This document shows positions 1-11,869 of a stretch of DNA of 64,000 bases, in pieces. Each line of letters starts with the position of its first letter. The stretch's first letter is position 1. The stretch is from Bretschneidera sinensis. Lineage: Eukaryota; Streptophyta; Magnoliopsida; Brassicales; Akaniaceae. The notes under the pieces were generated by a model. That model was given only the letters and a program-made list of their open reading frames with translations, did not search any database and was not told the DNA's origin. The stretch lies in the NCBI GenBank assembly GCA_023935145.1, contig CM043702.1, positions 62,749,001-62,813,000 on the forward strand. The letters run 5' to 3'. The translations under genes were made by a program, and so were the position numbers.

Positions 1-249
1 GTACTTATTTTCCGTAATGTAATCTTATTAGTATAGTCATTTTCTTCGTATGGGTACTTAACTTGTTACCCTCGTTATTTTTAATTTAACACTTACTATG
101 AGTAAGGTGTAAACTCACCTTTTAGGACAAAGCTTAGTCTTTAGCCACTCCTTTACATCTTGACCGATATTCAATTTATCCTAATGAAATGTAAATTAAT
201 TCCAACAACCAAAAGATAGGTAATTAGACATCATCCACTCAAGTCAAAG

Positions 250-284
<35 letters not shown>

Positions 285-660
285 CATATACATATATATA
301 TATACATATACATATATATATACATATACATATATATATACATATATATATATGCACACATCGAATTCAACATACTATTATTTAGTATTTCATATTCACT
401 ATATACCGTACTTATTTTCCGTAATGTAATCTTATTAGTATAGTCATTTTCTTCGTATGGGTACTTAACTTGTTACCCTCGTTATTTTTAATTTAACACT
501 TACTATGAGTAAGGTGTAAACTCACCTTTTAGGACAAAGCTTAGTCTTTAGCCACTCCTTTACATCTTGACCGATATTCAATTTATCCTAATGAAATGTA
601 AATTAATTCCAACAACCAAAAGATAGGTAATTAGACATCATCCACTCAAGTCAAAGGTAT
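1..660. repeat. 253-bp direct duplication around a TA-rich spacer
   Basis: Bases 1-253 and 408-660 read as near-identical copies, both running from GTACTTATTTTCCG to AAGTCAAAGGTAT. They are separated by a TA/CATA microsatellite and about 50 bp of unique sequence. Because the first copy begins exactly at base 1, the duplication probably extends left of the window. It lies inside the gypsy LTR fragment. Confidence 0.95.
250..357. repeat. TA / CATATA microsatellite
   Basis: Low-complexity alternating TA with regularly spaced CATATA interruptions, between the two copies of the 253-bp duplication. Confidence 0.95.
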
Positions 661-744
661 AAAATCCTCAACTAACTCATTAAGTCATCCCCTAGAACTT
701 AGGATTTAAAAGGAGTAAAAATTTAAAGCATAAAAACTTAAAAA

Positions 745-855
745 CAGGGCTGCACAGTCAACTGTCCAAGCCCATAGTCAACTATGTTAGAGACTTGAAC
801 TTTCTGCCTCTTGCACAATCAACTGTGCAATCGTCACAATCGACTGTCCTGAAAC
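745..855. repeat. palindrome array, CAGTCGACTG type
   Basis: At least five copies of a 10-12 bp motif: CACAGTCAACTGTC, ATAGTCAACTATG, GCACAATCAACTGTGC and CACAATCGACTGTC among them. Each is a near-palindrome that becomes perfect if the central CA or TG is read as a decayed CG. On the minus strand the array lies about 450-550 bp downstream of the TATA box, so it is probably transcribed. Confidence 0.75.
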
Positions 856-1654
856 CCAAAGCCCAGAAAATACTCCAAAATCATACTTTTTCGTTCCCTA
901 AACCCTTTGGTCCTTGACAAAATCCTTAATCCCTTTAAAAATAATAGTTTTAAAGTTCTTAGTTGAATCTTTACAATACCCACAACAAAATTTTAACTTG
1001 AAACTCTTAAATCACCCAACCAAGTACAAACCCATTTTCTTGAAACCATAAACTTGTTCTTCATTATAGTTTTCTTCAAAATCTTACTTCCAAGATGTCA
1101 AAACAAGTTCGTACATGAAAGTAAGGTAAAACAAGTTCTTACCTTAATCCTTTCCAAAATCTCCCACTCATTTTCCTTTTTTTTCCCTCTCATTCTTCCC
1201 TTTTTCTCTTTTCTCTTCTTTTATCTCTTCTCCTTCTCGGTAATTCTAGAGAGTTCCAATACAAAAATTCTAGTTTCTCAATCTCTCACCTCTATTTATA
1301 CTAAATCTCTTGTTTTCTTCCATTAACTACCCCAAACTCTTTAAAAACGTAACATTTCCCCCAAGACATATTTTATTTACTAAACCTTAATTTATTTACT
1401 TGCTTCTAAGTTTCTTTTTTACAAGACTCGAAACAAATTAAATCAAGCTCAAACCAAAACAAGTACTCTAAAAACGCGTTAAGGTGAAATCTTGAGATTT
1501 AAAATATCAAAAATTAAATTATTGGGCTATATAATAAAGGTTCAATTTTGACTTCTTAGCTGCTTCACGTTCAAAGTAATAAAATTTCTACACAATTTCT
1601 ATAATCAATAATAATCACAATAAAATAACAACTAAGATTTGAAAAAAAAAGTAC

Positions 1655-2810
1655 TAAGAAAATAAATATTAACTTGCATTAATATCATCACCAATGCCAC
1701 AACCAACACTAGTCATAGTCAAAGATTGAGTGAGGTCTTTCATTGCAAATTTATTGGCATAAACTTTAACGAGAATATACATTACCTTATTAACATTTTC
1801 CACCTTTCCCATGTATGTGAACTCATTAACCTTCTTATAGAAAAATTATGTAACTTGCAACTTGTAGCAATGGTAAAGAATAACTTTCATAGCTAGCAAC
1901 CCACTCTAAGAATCCCATTACTTTTCAAACTTTGGTTTCATATTGGATGCCATTTTACAAATAACTTGATATTGACTTCCTATCTCTTCAAATAAACACA
2001 CTTTATTTTTTCACTCATTTAAAAAATACAAATTTGTCATTGGGAACTTGGACCTAGACAAAAGAGTTATAATTTCATAGAGTGGTTGTAAGAACTTGCA
2101 CATCTTTTCTCCCCATTTCCAATCTTCGTGTGATGGACAATGTAATTAATTGAGATCAATCATTCTAAGATGGTTAAGTGCACAATGATATTTTAGAGAA
2201 CTTTAAGCATAAAAAAGGTGGCATTCCATCTAATTTGTACATCTATATGCAACCTAGAGAAGTTGACACATCTGCTTGATCATCACATTGAATAAACTTT
2301 TTAATTCTAGCCTCTGATCCTTTCACATAATTAACACTCTCTCACATCTTATGTAACCCATCACTAGCAACTTGCAAACCAGCTTGATCAATAAGATTCA
2401 AGATATGAGCACAACATCATACATGAAAGAAATCACCATGACTCAATAAATCATCTTGCATAGAAAGTTGATCCCTTAAGTTTCCTTGTATATTGAAATT
2501 GTTAGATGCATTATCCAAAGTAAGAGAATTTTTTTTTTCTTGAATTTCGCATTTCTTCAAGAATTTAAACAAACAATCAGTCAAAAGCATACTCAAATAT
2601 GGAGGGGGAATGTGACCAAATTCAGAATTTTACTATGAAACGCCCAATTCTCATCCACATAGTGTTGTTAAACAAATATACCCCTTGGTTATAATATATT
2701 ACCAAACTTTTGAAGTGAGACAAATCCTACCAGGAATTTTCTCTAAAGCACACTTAACCTTTGAAGGAAATCAATCTAGAAAATTAGTGGAAATTTATGA
2801 TTTGTCATCG
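1655..2810 (-). pseudogene. hAT transposase remnant (RICESLEEPER/DAYSLEEPER type)
   Basis: Minus-strand translation gives, in order, PGRICLTSKVW, KGYICLTT, HYVDENWAFHSKILNF, LTLDNASNNFNIQGNL (about 2520-2475), CCAHILNLIDQAGL, ESVNYVKGSEARIKKF, DWKWGEKMCKFLQPLYE, KFPMTNLYFLNE and KMASNMKPKFEK. These match the order of conserved blocks in plant hAT transposases: the catalytic DxxxN region, CCAH, then the zinc-finger/insertion domain. The C-terminal hAT dimerisation domain and the BED finger are not seen. Several stops (for example TGA in the FHVxCCAH block) and frame changes show that it is dead. No terminal inverted repeats were found. Confidence 0.85.
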
Positions 2811-3145
2811 ATTCCTAAAAATCCTAATCACCTTATGATTTACACATAGAACATTTAGTACTTATGAGCATACAAGAATAGAATCATTACCTTTGTTTAG
2901 TTGTGTTCTTGGCTCCTTGGATATGTTTTAGCCTAGTTGTTTGCCACACCTTAATGCAAAATTCCTTGCGTTCTTAAATTCACAACAACCACCAAAGTAT
3001 GTTGTCTCCAAGGTTGATCTACATAGGGTAAATCCCGAATTAGGATATCTCTCTAAATTCACTCTCTCTTTTTGGGAAGAATAAGAACTAAAACCCACCC
3101 TAGGAGAAACTTGTGTGTGGATTATTATGCTAGAAATTTTTTTCA
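2811..3145. other. unclassified sequence between hAT remnant and LTR J
   Basis: No convincing coding region. The minus strand has an 82-codon open stretch (3176-2928) with no recognisable motif. It could be the 5' part of the hAT gene or a piece of another LTR. Confidence 0.3.
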
Positions 3146-4060
3146 CACTATAATATACCCTACAAGTTAATAGCATTTGATATTATAGGTATGTTACTTG
3201 TAATTAATATTATTCATTTATTTAAAATAAAATATTATTATTGATATTTATCATGTTCATTACAAATCACTGTATATGCATTACATAATAGAGCCCATAG
3301 AATAAAAGTAATGGAAATAAGCACCATGATGAGATCATGCTAGTGAGATGTATTTCCTTGATCTTTATTCTTAAATGTTCTTAATCATAAGATTACTAAG
3401 AAGGAAATTAGTGAATCTAGATAGATTAGTACATACTATGTTTCCTTAAGGAGTTGGGGTGATTGATCTAATAGTCACTATTGTATGAGACACTAAAATA
3501 AGTTATATAGGTACTTGTTAGAGAAAAAATATACCGAATTGACTCAACTAAGAATTTCCTAATGGATATTTTACTAGCTATCAATAGAAGTTCTTATGTT
3601 GTAGGTTTACAAGTGATCCTTAGACTTAAGGTACCATAAATAACTTGTGTGGGGGTCATCAGGCTTTGATGCTATCTAAATGTGATTTTCATCATGGGTC
3701 ACAAAAATGTTGTAACTAAGTATGACCGCTTATATATAGAGATATGTGAGTGTACAATAAATGATTCATCACTCTCAATAAAAAAAGAGATAATGTCTTA
3801 TGTGATCCGATTGAGTCATAGCTTGAAAATTCGTTGGCCAAAGTGGGGTGGAAATTATAAAGGATTTTTTAATTTCATCATTTAAGTTATGGACTTGAGA
3901 TAGAGATACATATGATTAAATGAATAAGGCTTGACAATAAATCCATGCCTTAGGTTTAATTTAATCATTTAAGTTCTGGACATTGCATGATAAAATGATT
4001 GAATTGTATGATAACTATCAATGGAAAGGTTCAGAGCAATTTATATTGTCTGGGTAGTCA
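3146..4060 (+). mobile_element. copia LTR J, first piece
   Basis: Plus-strand sequence that resembles the minus-strand LTR at 29554-28346 block by block: ATACCCTACAAGT at the start, then TGATGAGATCAT, TTCTTAAATGTTCTTA, TACATACTATGTTT, GATCCTTAGACTTAAGG, CATGGGTCAC and GATAATGTCTTATGTGAT. It stops at the CACTA insertion and resumes after it. It is divergent from the other copy (many substitutions and indels), so it is an old insertion. No internal copia region is attached upstream. The start is approximate. Confidence 0.6.
4058..4060. other. CACTA target-site duplication (left), TCA
   Basis: TCA immediately before CACTACAAGA. The same TCA lies at 12249-12251, right after the inverted terminus. 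CACTA elements make 3-bp duplications. Confidence 0.85.
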
Positions 4061-4350
4061 CACTACAAGATAATTGACATTTGCTGGCGCTTTATTTCCG
4101 ATGCTTGACAAATGTGCCGCAATATATTAACCGCCGGTGCTTTCTTGGTGGCTCTTCAAGGAAGCGCCGCAATATTCAAAGAACATATAACGACGCTTCA
4201 AAATACCGTTATATGCGAATCTGATTACATATTCTGGCGCTTTTAAGCTTCGGTATATACCGACGCTTGTAAGCACCGGAATATGCAAAGGTGCATATAA
4301 AGCACCGGTATATGCTCATTTCATATTTCAACACTTCAAAGCATCAGAAT
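4061..4350. repeat. CACTA left terminus and subterminal repeats
   Basis: After the CACTACAAGATAA terminus come many short direct and inverted copies of a motif like CGGTGCTTTnAAGCACCGG (for example GACGCTTGTAAGCACCGG and AAAGCACCGGTATATGC). Such arrays are the binding sites of the TNPA-type protein in En/Spm elements. Confidence 0.85.
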
Positions 4351-4382
4351 ACGATACAAAATTTCAAAAATATGACAGTTCC

Positions 4383-4570
4383 TTGCCGCGTCCGTGTTTT
4401 TGCCTAAAATTTTCTCTTTCTCTCTTTGGTTTCCTCCACTGCCGCTGCAACATTTTTCCTAAAATTTTCTCTCTCTGTGGTTTCCTCCATTGCCGCGCCG
4501 TGCTTTTCCCTAAAATTTTCTCTCTCTCTCTAGTTTCCTCCATTGCCGCGTCGTGCCGTGCTTGTCTGTC
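4383..4570. repeat. three tandem CT-rich units of about 55 bp
   Basis: Three consecutive units share CCTAAAATTTTCTCTCTCT followed by GGTTTCCTCCATTGCCGC. They lie just inside the left subterminal region of the CACTA element, where a promoter/leader would be expected. They read open on both strands, but the translations are simple-repeat products, not proteins. Confidence 0.8.
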
Positions 4571-6751
4571 TCTCCTCCATAAATTACAACAAGTAAATTT
4601 TGAAATTCCTAAAAAAGATAGAAGTTCTGACATTTCTTGATTTTCTGTTGCTGGTTTAAAAATATTTGAGCTATGAGTAGGGTTGTTTTCATTCATTGGC
4701 TCCTTTTGGATTAAAAGGATTGTGGGTGTTTTTGATGCATTTCTCTTGAGCATTTATGTTCAAGGTTAGGATATTGAAGGACAAGAGCTATGCTTTCAGT
4801 TCTTTTCCCTAAGCCTGTATATGTTTTATTTTTTCTCTTGTTTTGTTATGGTTTCTAAGAAACCTTGAAGGAAACCAATGGGGAGATATGTACCTCATTA
4901 GTGGTGATACCTTTAAGGGGTCTCTACTGTTCTTGCTGCACATAAAGCTTTTGATTCATGTTGTAGTCTATGAGATTGCCATCATGAAATCTGGGTTTTC
5001 AAAATGATTTCCAATATAAATTTTTGGGTTTCAACGGTGAACAATGAAGAACTCTGTCTCTAGTCCAGAAACTAAGTTGTTTTGGGAAACCCTAAATTTT
5101 GATTCAAAAATCTAAATTCTCCTATCAGTTTTCTGTTTGTTAAGCTTGGTGGACTTGCAGAAAAAGCAGGCCTAGACCAAAACCTAACTTAATATAAACA
5201 AGGGCTTTTGTTAATGGATTAGAATCTTGTTTGGGCTAAAAATGATTTCGCATTTAGTCTTGAGAGCATTATTTGGGATCTTTCCAAGCCTAATTTCCTT
5301 TGAATGCTATCTGGACTTTGTATTGATTTGGCTTTACATGTAAGTTATATTTGAGCCACTTTAATTTGTGCAATTAAATTTATGCCTTATCCTTAATAAG
5401 ACTACAACATGAATCCAAACTGATAAAAGATCAATTTGTTGTAATTTTTTTTTTATAATTGAAAATTATTCTTTAATAATCGAAAATTTTGTAATATATG
5501 TTTGATTAAAAATCATGAGTTTCAACAAGAAGAGTTTAAGGGAATAAAAGCACTTTTACATAAAAGGGTGGGAAAATTTTGAGACTTTTAAGCTACAGGT
5601 TGTCCATATTTTTTAGAACCGATCTGCAAATTTTATCTTTTGGTTGCTAATTTTGATGGATGTTTGTGCTCCTGCAATTAGCACCTGCTAATTTGTTCTT
5701 TGTATTCTTTTTCTACTTTTATGTTAAGATTTTTTTATTAGAGATTAATTCTCACTCTTATTGCAAAGATAATCGCTATCGGTGGCTCCACAAGCTTATG
5801 TAACCATTAATCTACAAGTAATTATTTGTAAGCATCCCATGAAGTTAATTAGTTTTATTATTATAATAATTTTTATTATTAAGAATATGTACATTTTGGG
5901 TTGATAATAAATCTGTTTCTCTTAACTAGGCATATATTTAACATGATTTTCAATAATGGATTATTTACAGTTTGTGTGCTATTTCCATAAATACATAAAC
6001 ATATTTTTTTCTTTGTTCTGCAAGTAATTTTAAATATTTAACATGACTTTCAATAATGGATTATATTAAATATGGTTTGATTTCTGTTAGATTTAGAGGA
6101 TGTCCAATAATTTGATTATGTTTGGATAATCATTATTATATTTTTTAACTACTTTGAGATTTCTTTCAAAAGTCAAATGAATGTGCATAAATATGTATTG
6201 AATACTGATTTGTATTTACAGACAGATTTGATATTCCTTCTTTGAACCTATTTGTTTTTATCAGATCTTGAATCATTGATGATAGATCCTTGTGATTTCT
6301 TTGATAGAACTAATTCCAACTTGATTGGCCAAGATTAATGATAGATCCTTGTGATTTCTTTGATAGAACTGATTCCAATGTAAACATTAAATTTATCATA
6401 AAAAGTTTTGTAATGTTTTATTGTATTCTATCGGGTTACTGTTGCTTTGTATCACACAGTTCAATAGTCTTGAACTTTTTTGCGTACAGTTTGTGGAATG
6501 TTACTTCAGAATGTCGTAAATTTCTATTTTAAGTTGTATCATTGATTATTTCTTGCTCTTTAAATCCTATTTGAATCACTTATTTATTCATTTGTTCACA
6601 AGTACTCTAAAGTTATTAATTGCTGCATTTGCTGCGAGCCCTTGACCATTCTTATCTTTCAGGTGTGGTTCTTCTAATTCTTGTTAATTTTTAATGCATT
6701 CTTGATAGTGTGAGATACAATCATTTTTATGATTTTATGTATACCGATTGC
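4571..6751. other. CACTA 5' non-coding region
   Basis: AT-rich sequence without recognisable coding blocks. It has two short duplications: AATAATGGATTAT at about 5954 and 6053, and a 40-bp unit with GATAGATCCTTGTGATTTC at 6280-6375. It probably holds the leader or introns of the element gene. Confidence 0.45.
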
Positions 6752-8010
6752 AAGATGTTTAGATCAAAATATATTCCTCCTTCAGTCAGAGATAACATGC
6801 AAACCAGTCTCCAGTTGGGTCTTCAAACCATCAAGAAGATATTGACCATGAGCATGAGTATCACCTTGATGATGATCATGACTCACAAACTGATTCTGAG
6901 ACCGAGCCAATAACAACGGAAATTCAAAGCAATGACAGTGAATAATACGAGATAATTGGTAATTTTTGTATTATAACACATTCTCTTTATAACTAGTTTG
7001 ATATCACATTGTTATACTAATTATAAAATTTATGTTTTCAATGTATAGATTCTGAAGGGAGGGTGAGAAAGCAAACACGTGTACTACAAACCTCACAAGT
7101 GTGGTCCCTTGAACGTGGGGAAAAAATTGTTGCCCACTTCAATGCACACAATCAACCTATTAAAAAAGGTGGCCAAATATTAAGTAGCTGGTTGGGCAAA
7201 GTTGCAAAGAGAGGGAACCTTTGTCCGCTTAGTTACACGGATTAGAAGAAAGTGCCTTATAACTACAAGAAGGACCTTGTTTTATCGATTCGGGTAAGTA
7301 ACAACAATTTAATTTCTAGTTTTCTTCTACATTTTTTTTTTGTTTTTGTGTTGTTGTACATGCAAATAATCCCTAACACCAAAAATGCTTATTTGACATC
7401 GATTTCCTTTCTTTGTGGTAGAGGAAGTTCCATTACCCTATGATTGAGGCGATATAAATTTTTTTATTGAGGATGATCAGGAAAAAATGGAAGGACTACC
7501 GATATGTGCTTAAGAGGGACCACGTGAGGAACATAACAAAATAACAAGTTTTGAGCAATAATGTTTCAAAAGGAGTAGATCAAGACCAGTGGAAGCAACT
7601 GGCTAACTACTGGTTTTCTGAGTAAAGCGAGGTTGTTTTTTCATAATTATGTTCATTTGGATTCTAATTGTTTTTATTTTCAATTGGTTTAATATTGGTG
7701 TAGAAATATTCTACTATAGGGACAGTGGCACGTGAAAGACAACAATGTCCTTACACAATCGGATCAAAGAGTTTTGCAAGAAGACGGGATGAATATGTGA
7801 GTTGATTTGCTTCATTCATCCAATCTTTCATTTTAGGTGTAGTGTATTGAGAAACTATTTGAACTCTTTTCATAAATGGTAGGAGATGAAGCATGGAAAT
7901 GAGCCCAGGCGCGTAGAGTTTTTTTGCTGAAACTCATAAACGCAAGGATGAAACTTTCATTGATGAAGCATCACGAAAATTTGTGGCAAGTTCACCTATG
8001 TATATGATGG
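6752..8010 (+). pseudogene. TNPA-like (Transposase_24) gene, 5' exons, decayed
   Basis: The start reads MFRSKYIPPSVRDNM at 6752, followed by an acidic stretch (HLDDDHDSQTDSETEP) reached in another frame. After an intron ending TGTATAG, the next exon (from about 7049) encodes VWSLERGEKIVAHFNAHNQ, LGKVAKRGNLCPLSYTD, a stop where Trp is expected (TAG at about 7243), then KKVPYNYKKDLVLSI and a GTAAGT donor at about 7292. Later exons give KWKDYRYVLKRDHVRN, VDQDQWKQLANYWFSE (7570-7625), YTIGSKSFARRRDEY (7750-7797) and, after a frame change, ETHKRKDETFIDEASRKF (7928-7985). This order is that of the plant Ptta/En/Spm protein, which binds subterminal repeats in the nucleus. Stops and frame changes make it non-functional. 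Confidence 0.82.
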
Positions 8011-11000
8011 TTTTATGTATGATAGTTAATAATAGTAATTAACTTACTCTCATCGTTGTTGGATTATACTTTAGTTTTGATGCATGTTTCTTTGTATCAC
8101 TCATTCAAATGAGTGGTGTTGGGTATAGGTGGTTAATTACTTTTGATAGGTCTTGCTTTGTTTTTAAAGATTGGGGCCTGTGTATTAAAGTAGCTCAGTA
8201 GAGAGTAGAGATTCTCACTTTTGAGGGGTTTTTAGCTTCTAGGTTTGGAAAATTTGTCTGTTTTAGCTCAAGCTCGGGATTTTAGGCTAGTTATTTGGAT
8301 TTAATTATTGGTTGAAAGGCATCATTTGTGGGGTTCTTGGTTTTTGGGTGTTAAGAATTTTGTTTTAAATTGAGGTCAGCTTAGGTTTTGGATTTAGGGG
8401 CTGTTATCTCACAGCTTTGGTTTTGTTTAATTATGAAGTTGAGGTTCTAGGTTTCGAGCTTTTTCTTGAAGGTGATATTTCTGGTATTTGGCTGTTGGTT
8501 TGTGAGAATTTTGTTTTTACTTCAGCTCAGGTAGTTTTTCAAGCTGCGAATCAGTCATCACTTTTATTGTTGCAAAGTTTGAGCCTACATTTTTTATTGG
8601 TTTATGTGCAAGGTAGTTGTTTAGAAACTTTTATTTTTGGGCTAAGTACTTCTCTTTTTAGAAACTTGGTCTCAAGTTTTTTAATAATAGGTATCTGTCT
8701 AAGCTCTAGCATGGGTTTGAACTTGTAGATATTGTTCTCAGTGTTGGGCTTTGAATTCTAACCATCATAACAGTTAAAATTCGGCTGAACTTGCTGGGTT
8801 TTGAGTTATAACACTATTGACCCTAAGTTATAACTCAAGCTTCTGATTTGGCAACTAACCCTTAGTATTATTTGACTGTTAGTGTGTTTGTGTTCAGAGT
8901 TAGAACAGTATTGATATAGAGTTTTTCATCAGAGATCAACACTGCATTCTAATTAGGCATCTACTTTGTGCTTTATGTTTATAATTGTCATTTTATTGTA
9001 GTTCAGGCTTTTATCTCGTTTTAAAGATAACTATTGAGTTAGAATGATTTTGGAGTGTGCATATAACATTTAGGTAAGTATTCTAGTTGCTTGTTTTCAA
9101 TTAGTGATTGTAAGATTTCACATTAAAGTTTTAAAGACGGGAAACTTTGCCGAGGTGATCATTTGCTTGTTCATTTCCTCTTTTTCCCTGTTGCCAATAT
9201 CATGCTTGGATATATGAGGGCTTCTTAAGGTTGATATAGCTTCTTTTGTTGATACCACAACATATATAGTTAACAGTGGTTCAAAATTCCTTGTTTGATG
9301 CCTGCCTTGGTGACAATTTGGAGTTGTTAGCTGGTTTAATTAATGTTTTCTTTTCAAAACTCTTTGTCTCATCACGGGATTGTTGGTATTTTTGGTATAA
9401 ACTTGGTCTTAGGGTGCTGATTGTGGATGTTAGTATAGTTGCAGTATAGATGTTTGTATTTTTTTTCGTAGAGAATTGCTATGCTTTGGATAGGTCTATT
9501 TGCTATTTTGCCTTCTTTTGCTTAAGTTGTTGAACTGAAGTTATAAAATGGTTGTCAATGAGTTGATTTTATCTAGTTTGCTAGTTCTTGTTGCTTCGAA
9601 GGGCCGTGGTGGATCTTTCTGAGAGTGCTTCTGTTAATTGGTTTTGGCTGCATTTCATTCCAGGGATTCATATTTCTTTCGCTATTTGGATGTTGTAGTC
9701 CTTTGAATTTTTGCTTGCTTTATATGAAGATTGATCCCTTACAACCGAATTCTTGTATCGATTTTTCTCTCTGCTAATTTCTTGCTGCTATATGTTTTGT
9801 CTGCTGGAACTTATCGGTTGTTGCTGGCTTTATCTGGTAGTAGTTTAACATTGTCTTGGTGGAACCACTTTTTCAGCAGCTTAAGCTTGCTCTGTAATGT
9901 TAGGGAACCTTTGTTACAGCTCTGTTTCTTGGTTGCTTCAGGTTTTGATTTTAGCTGGGTTGTAGTTGCTCTTCGGGATTTTTTGCAGTATGCTATGCTG
10001 TAGAGCTGTAAACTATTCTAATTATTAATGAATTATTTTGCTATTAAAAAGATTTTAAATCAAATAACATTTCTTCTGGCCTTTCAGAGAAAAAAATGCT
10101 ATTTTTTCTATATTATAAACGTCTATATATAATTGGTTTATGTATGGCACCTTTTTAGGTTTGAGTTTTCACAAGTCTTATATCTTTTATAACTTAAATG
10201 TTTGATGGTAATTTCAAGAATTTGTTTCATGTAGCTTTAGAGAAAGAATTACTCTTTTATGAAACAGTGTTGACCTATCTAATTTTTTTTTGACATGATT
10301 GAGATTTGATATTAGAACATTAGAGGAAGTTTTATGATGGTGAAAAATTTCATTGACCCCTTTTTTCTGCATTTCCCTTGCACAGACAAAAGTCTTTTAG
10401 GGCCACTTTCAAATAAGGCACTTGCAATAATTGAAGCTTTGGAACGGAAGCTCAGTTTATAAGAAACATAATGCGTTCCTTATTGATGGTATTTATTTTA
10501 ACAGAAATCTTTGTTCTCAAATTGTTCAGTGGTTTTTCATTAAGAATCAATTGATTGTATGCTCATAGTAATTCTTTTTATTGTAGACAAGTTTATTCCA
10601 ATTATCAACTAGAATTTTGATTGTAACTATAAATATTTAACTGTCTTTGGACTTTAAAAAACATATATTTTCATCAATTTCTTGAATTTTTCTTGTTTTT
10701 TTTTTTTTTTTTGGTTTTATGATGTTAGTATGAGTAAATACAACTAGTGTTGCTACCTTATTCTTGATCTTTTGATGAAGGCGTTATTTGTGCCAACTCT
10801 GCCTTTGTAATATGAAAAGATGTTAGTATGAGTAATGCATAATAGATTGACAGAAAGGCAGCCATACTGAGGTGATCAATAACTCATTGGTTTCCTCCTT
10901 TATCTGTTTCTTATACTAAAATTGGCCAGTCTGTTGGACAAATTTTTTTTTTTAAGGAAACATGCTTGTGATTCTTCATGTCTGTTATTAATACATATAT

Positions 11001-11195
11001 AAAATGTATTATAGAAATATAGATAGAAAATAAGCATTGGACTGTATTTTTGCTTTTCCTTTGCAGGAGGTTTTATGGAAATATAGAGGGAAGTCTGCCC
11101 GTTTTTCTATAAAATCTGATAAACAACTTTTCTGTTATGATACTTTTGCTGCATAATCTTGGGGGGCGTTTAATCTTTATTGTTTCCTAATTGTA
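8011..11195 (+). other. long T-rich intron-like region in the CACTA gene
   Basis: About 3.2 kb separate the two recognisable coding parts. The sequence is strongly T-rich on the plus strand, as in plant introns, and the downstream exon is preceded by TTGTAG. Two open stretches (8417-8728 and 9731-10003) give Leu/Ser/Phe-rich products with no motif; I take them as chance. No nested element was recognised. Confidence 0.5.
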
Positions 11196-11604
11196 GGTGA
11201 CAGCTGAAGCTCGTGTTGCCGAACTTGTTGTAGCTTCAGGATCCTCTGATGCTAGCAATACTTTAGCAATACAAAATGAAATCTTCACCGAGCTTATGGG
11301 TGAAGAGAGTTCCAGTCGTGTCTGAGGTCAAGGGTTTGCTGTTACACCCTCTGTCGTGTATGGATTTTCAGCTCAAATTAGGAATGATATGGTATACCAT
11401 GGAGCTTATACTGAAGAGATAAATAGTCTGAGAGCATAAATAGAAGAAAACAATCAACAGCATGCGCATCATATTAAACAGTTTGCACATTAGATACAAG
11501 AAATAACAACGAAGCACGATGATCAAATGAACAGTATGCAATCCCAAGTTGATGAGCTGAAGTCTTTACTACAACAGTTGATTAATAGAGGACCTCATAA
11601 TTGA
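11196..11604 (+). pseudogene. TNPA-like gene, 3' exon with coiled coil
   Basis: Directly after a TTGTAG acceptor the frame reads TAEARVAELVVASGSSDA, then EIFTELMGEESSSRV, a TGA where Arg is expected (11322), GQGFAVTPSVVYGFSAQ, and a Gln/His-rich coiled-coil tail ending in DELKSLLQQLI. The GxGxxVTP block and the following heptad region are typical of the C-terminal half of plant Transposase_24 proteins. Three in-frame stops are present. Confidence 0.82.
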
Positions 11605-11869
11605 TTTCAAGTGTGATAGTAAAATAATTTTACAGACTACATTCCATTACTTTGTTTTGTATGAATTTTATATGCTAACTACGATTGTTTTTTGTGTAAA
11701 TGAGATGACTTTTGTATTGAGTAAAGGAATTTTTATGGATATTTGATGGTACATTTTATATATTGAAGAACATTTGAAATTTTATGGATTTGATGGTACA
11801 TTTTATTTATTGAAGGGTATTAGTGTTGATATTTAAGCCAAAATAATATAAAAACACAATTAAAACCAC
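11605..11869. other. CACTA 3' untranslated region
   Basis: AT-rich, with a short direct repeat around TTTATGGATTTGATGGTACA (about 11735-11800). No coding potential. Confidence 0.4.

Larger units (their letters stand above)
1..1560 (-). mobile_element. Ty3/gypsy LTR fragment (family of element E)
   Basis: Read on the minus strand, this stretch follows the same order as the LTR at 49491-55100: an AT-rich upstream part, a TATAAATAG box near 1290-1300, a CT-rich leader, a GGTTTCAGGACAGTCGATTG-like palindrome block, then the AGGTGAGTTTACACC motif followed by TTACTCATAGTAAG. That last motif recurs at 48115-48150, 49398-49425 and 54030-54055. No coding sequence is present. The LTR end lies beyond the left edge of the window, so the element type is inferred from the related copy at 49491-55100, which is followed by a gypsy gag-pol. 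The LTR start near 1560 is approximate. Confidence 0.65.

Noticed and set aside
4364..4753. 129-codon minus-strand frame and overlapping plus-strand frame
   Set aside because: Both are translations of three tandem CT-rich units in the CACTA leader; the repeated Arg/Glu/Lys products are not a known protein.
8417..10003. two Leu/Ser/Phe-rich frames as membrane proteins
   Set aside because: They come from T-rich intron-like sequence in the CACTA element; hydrophobicity follows base composition.
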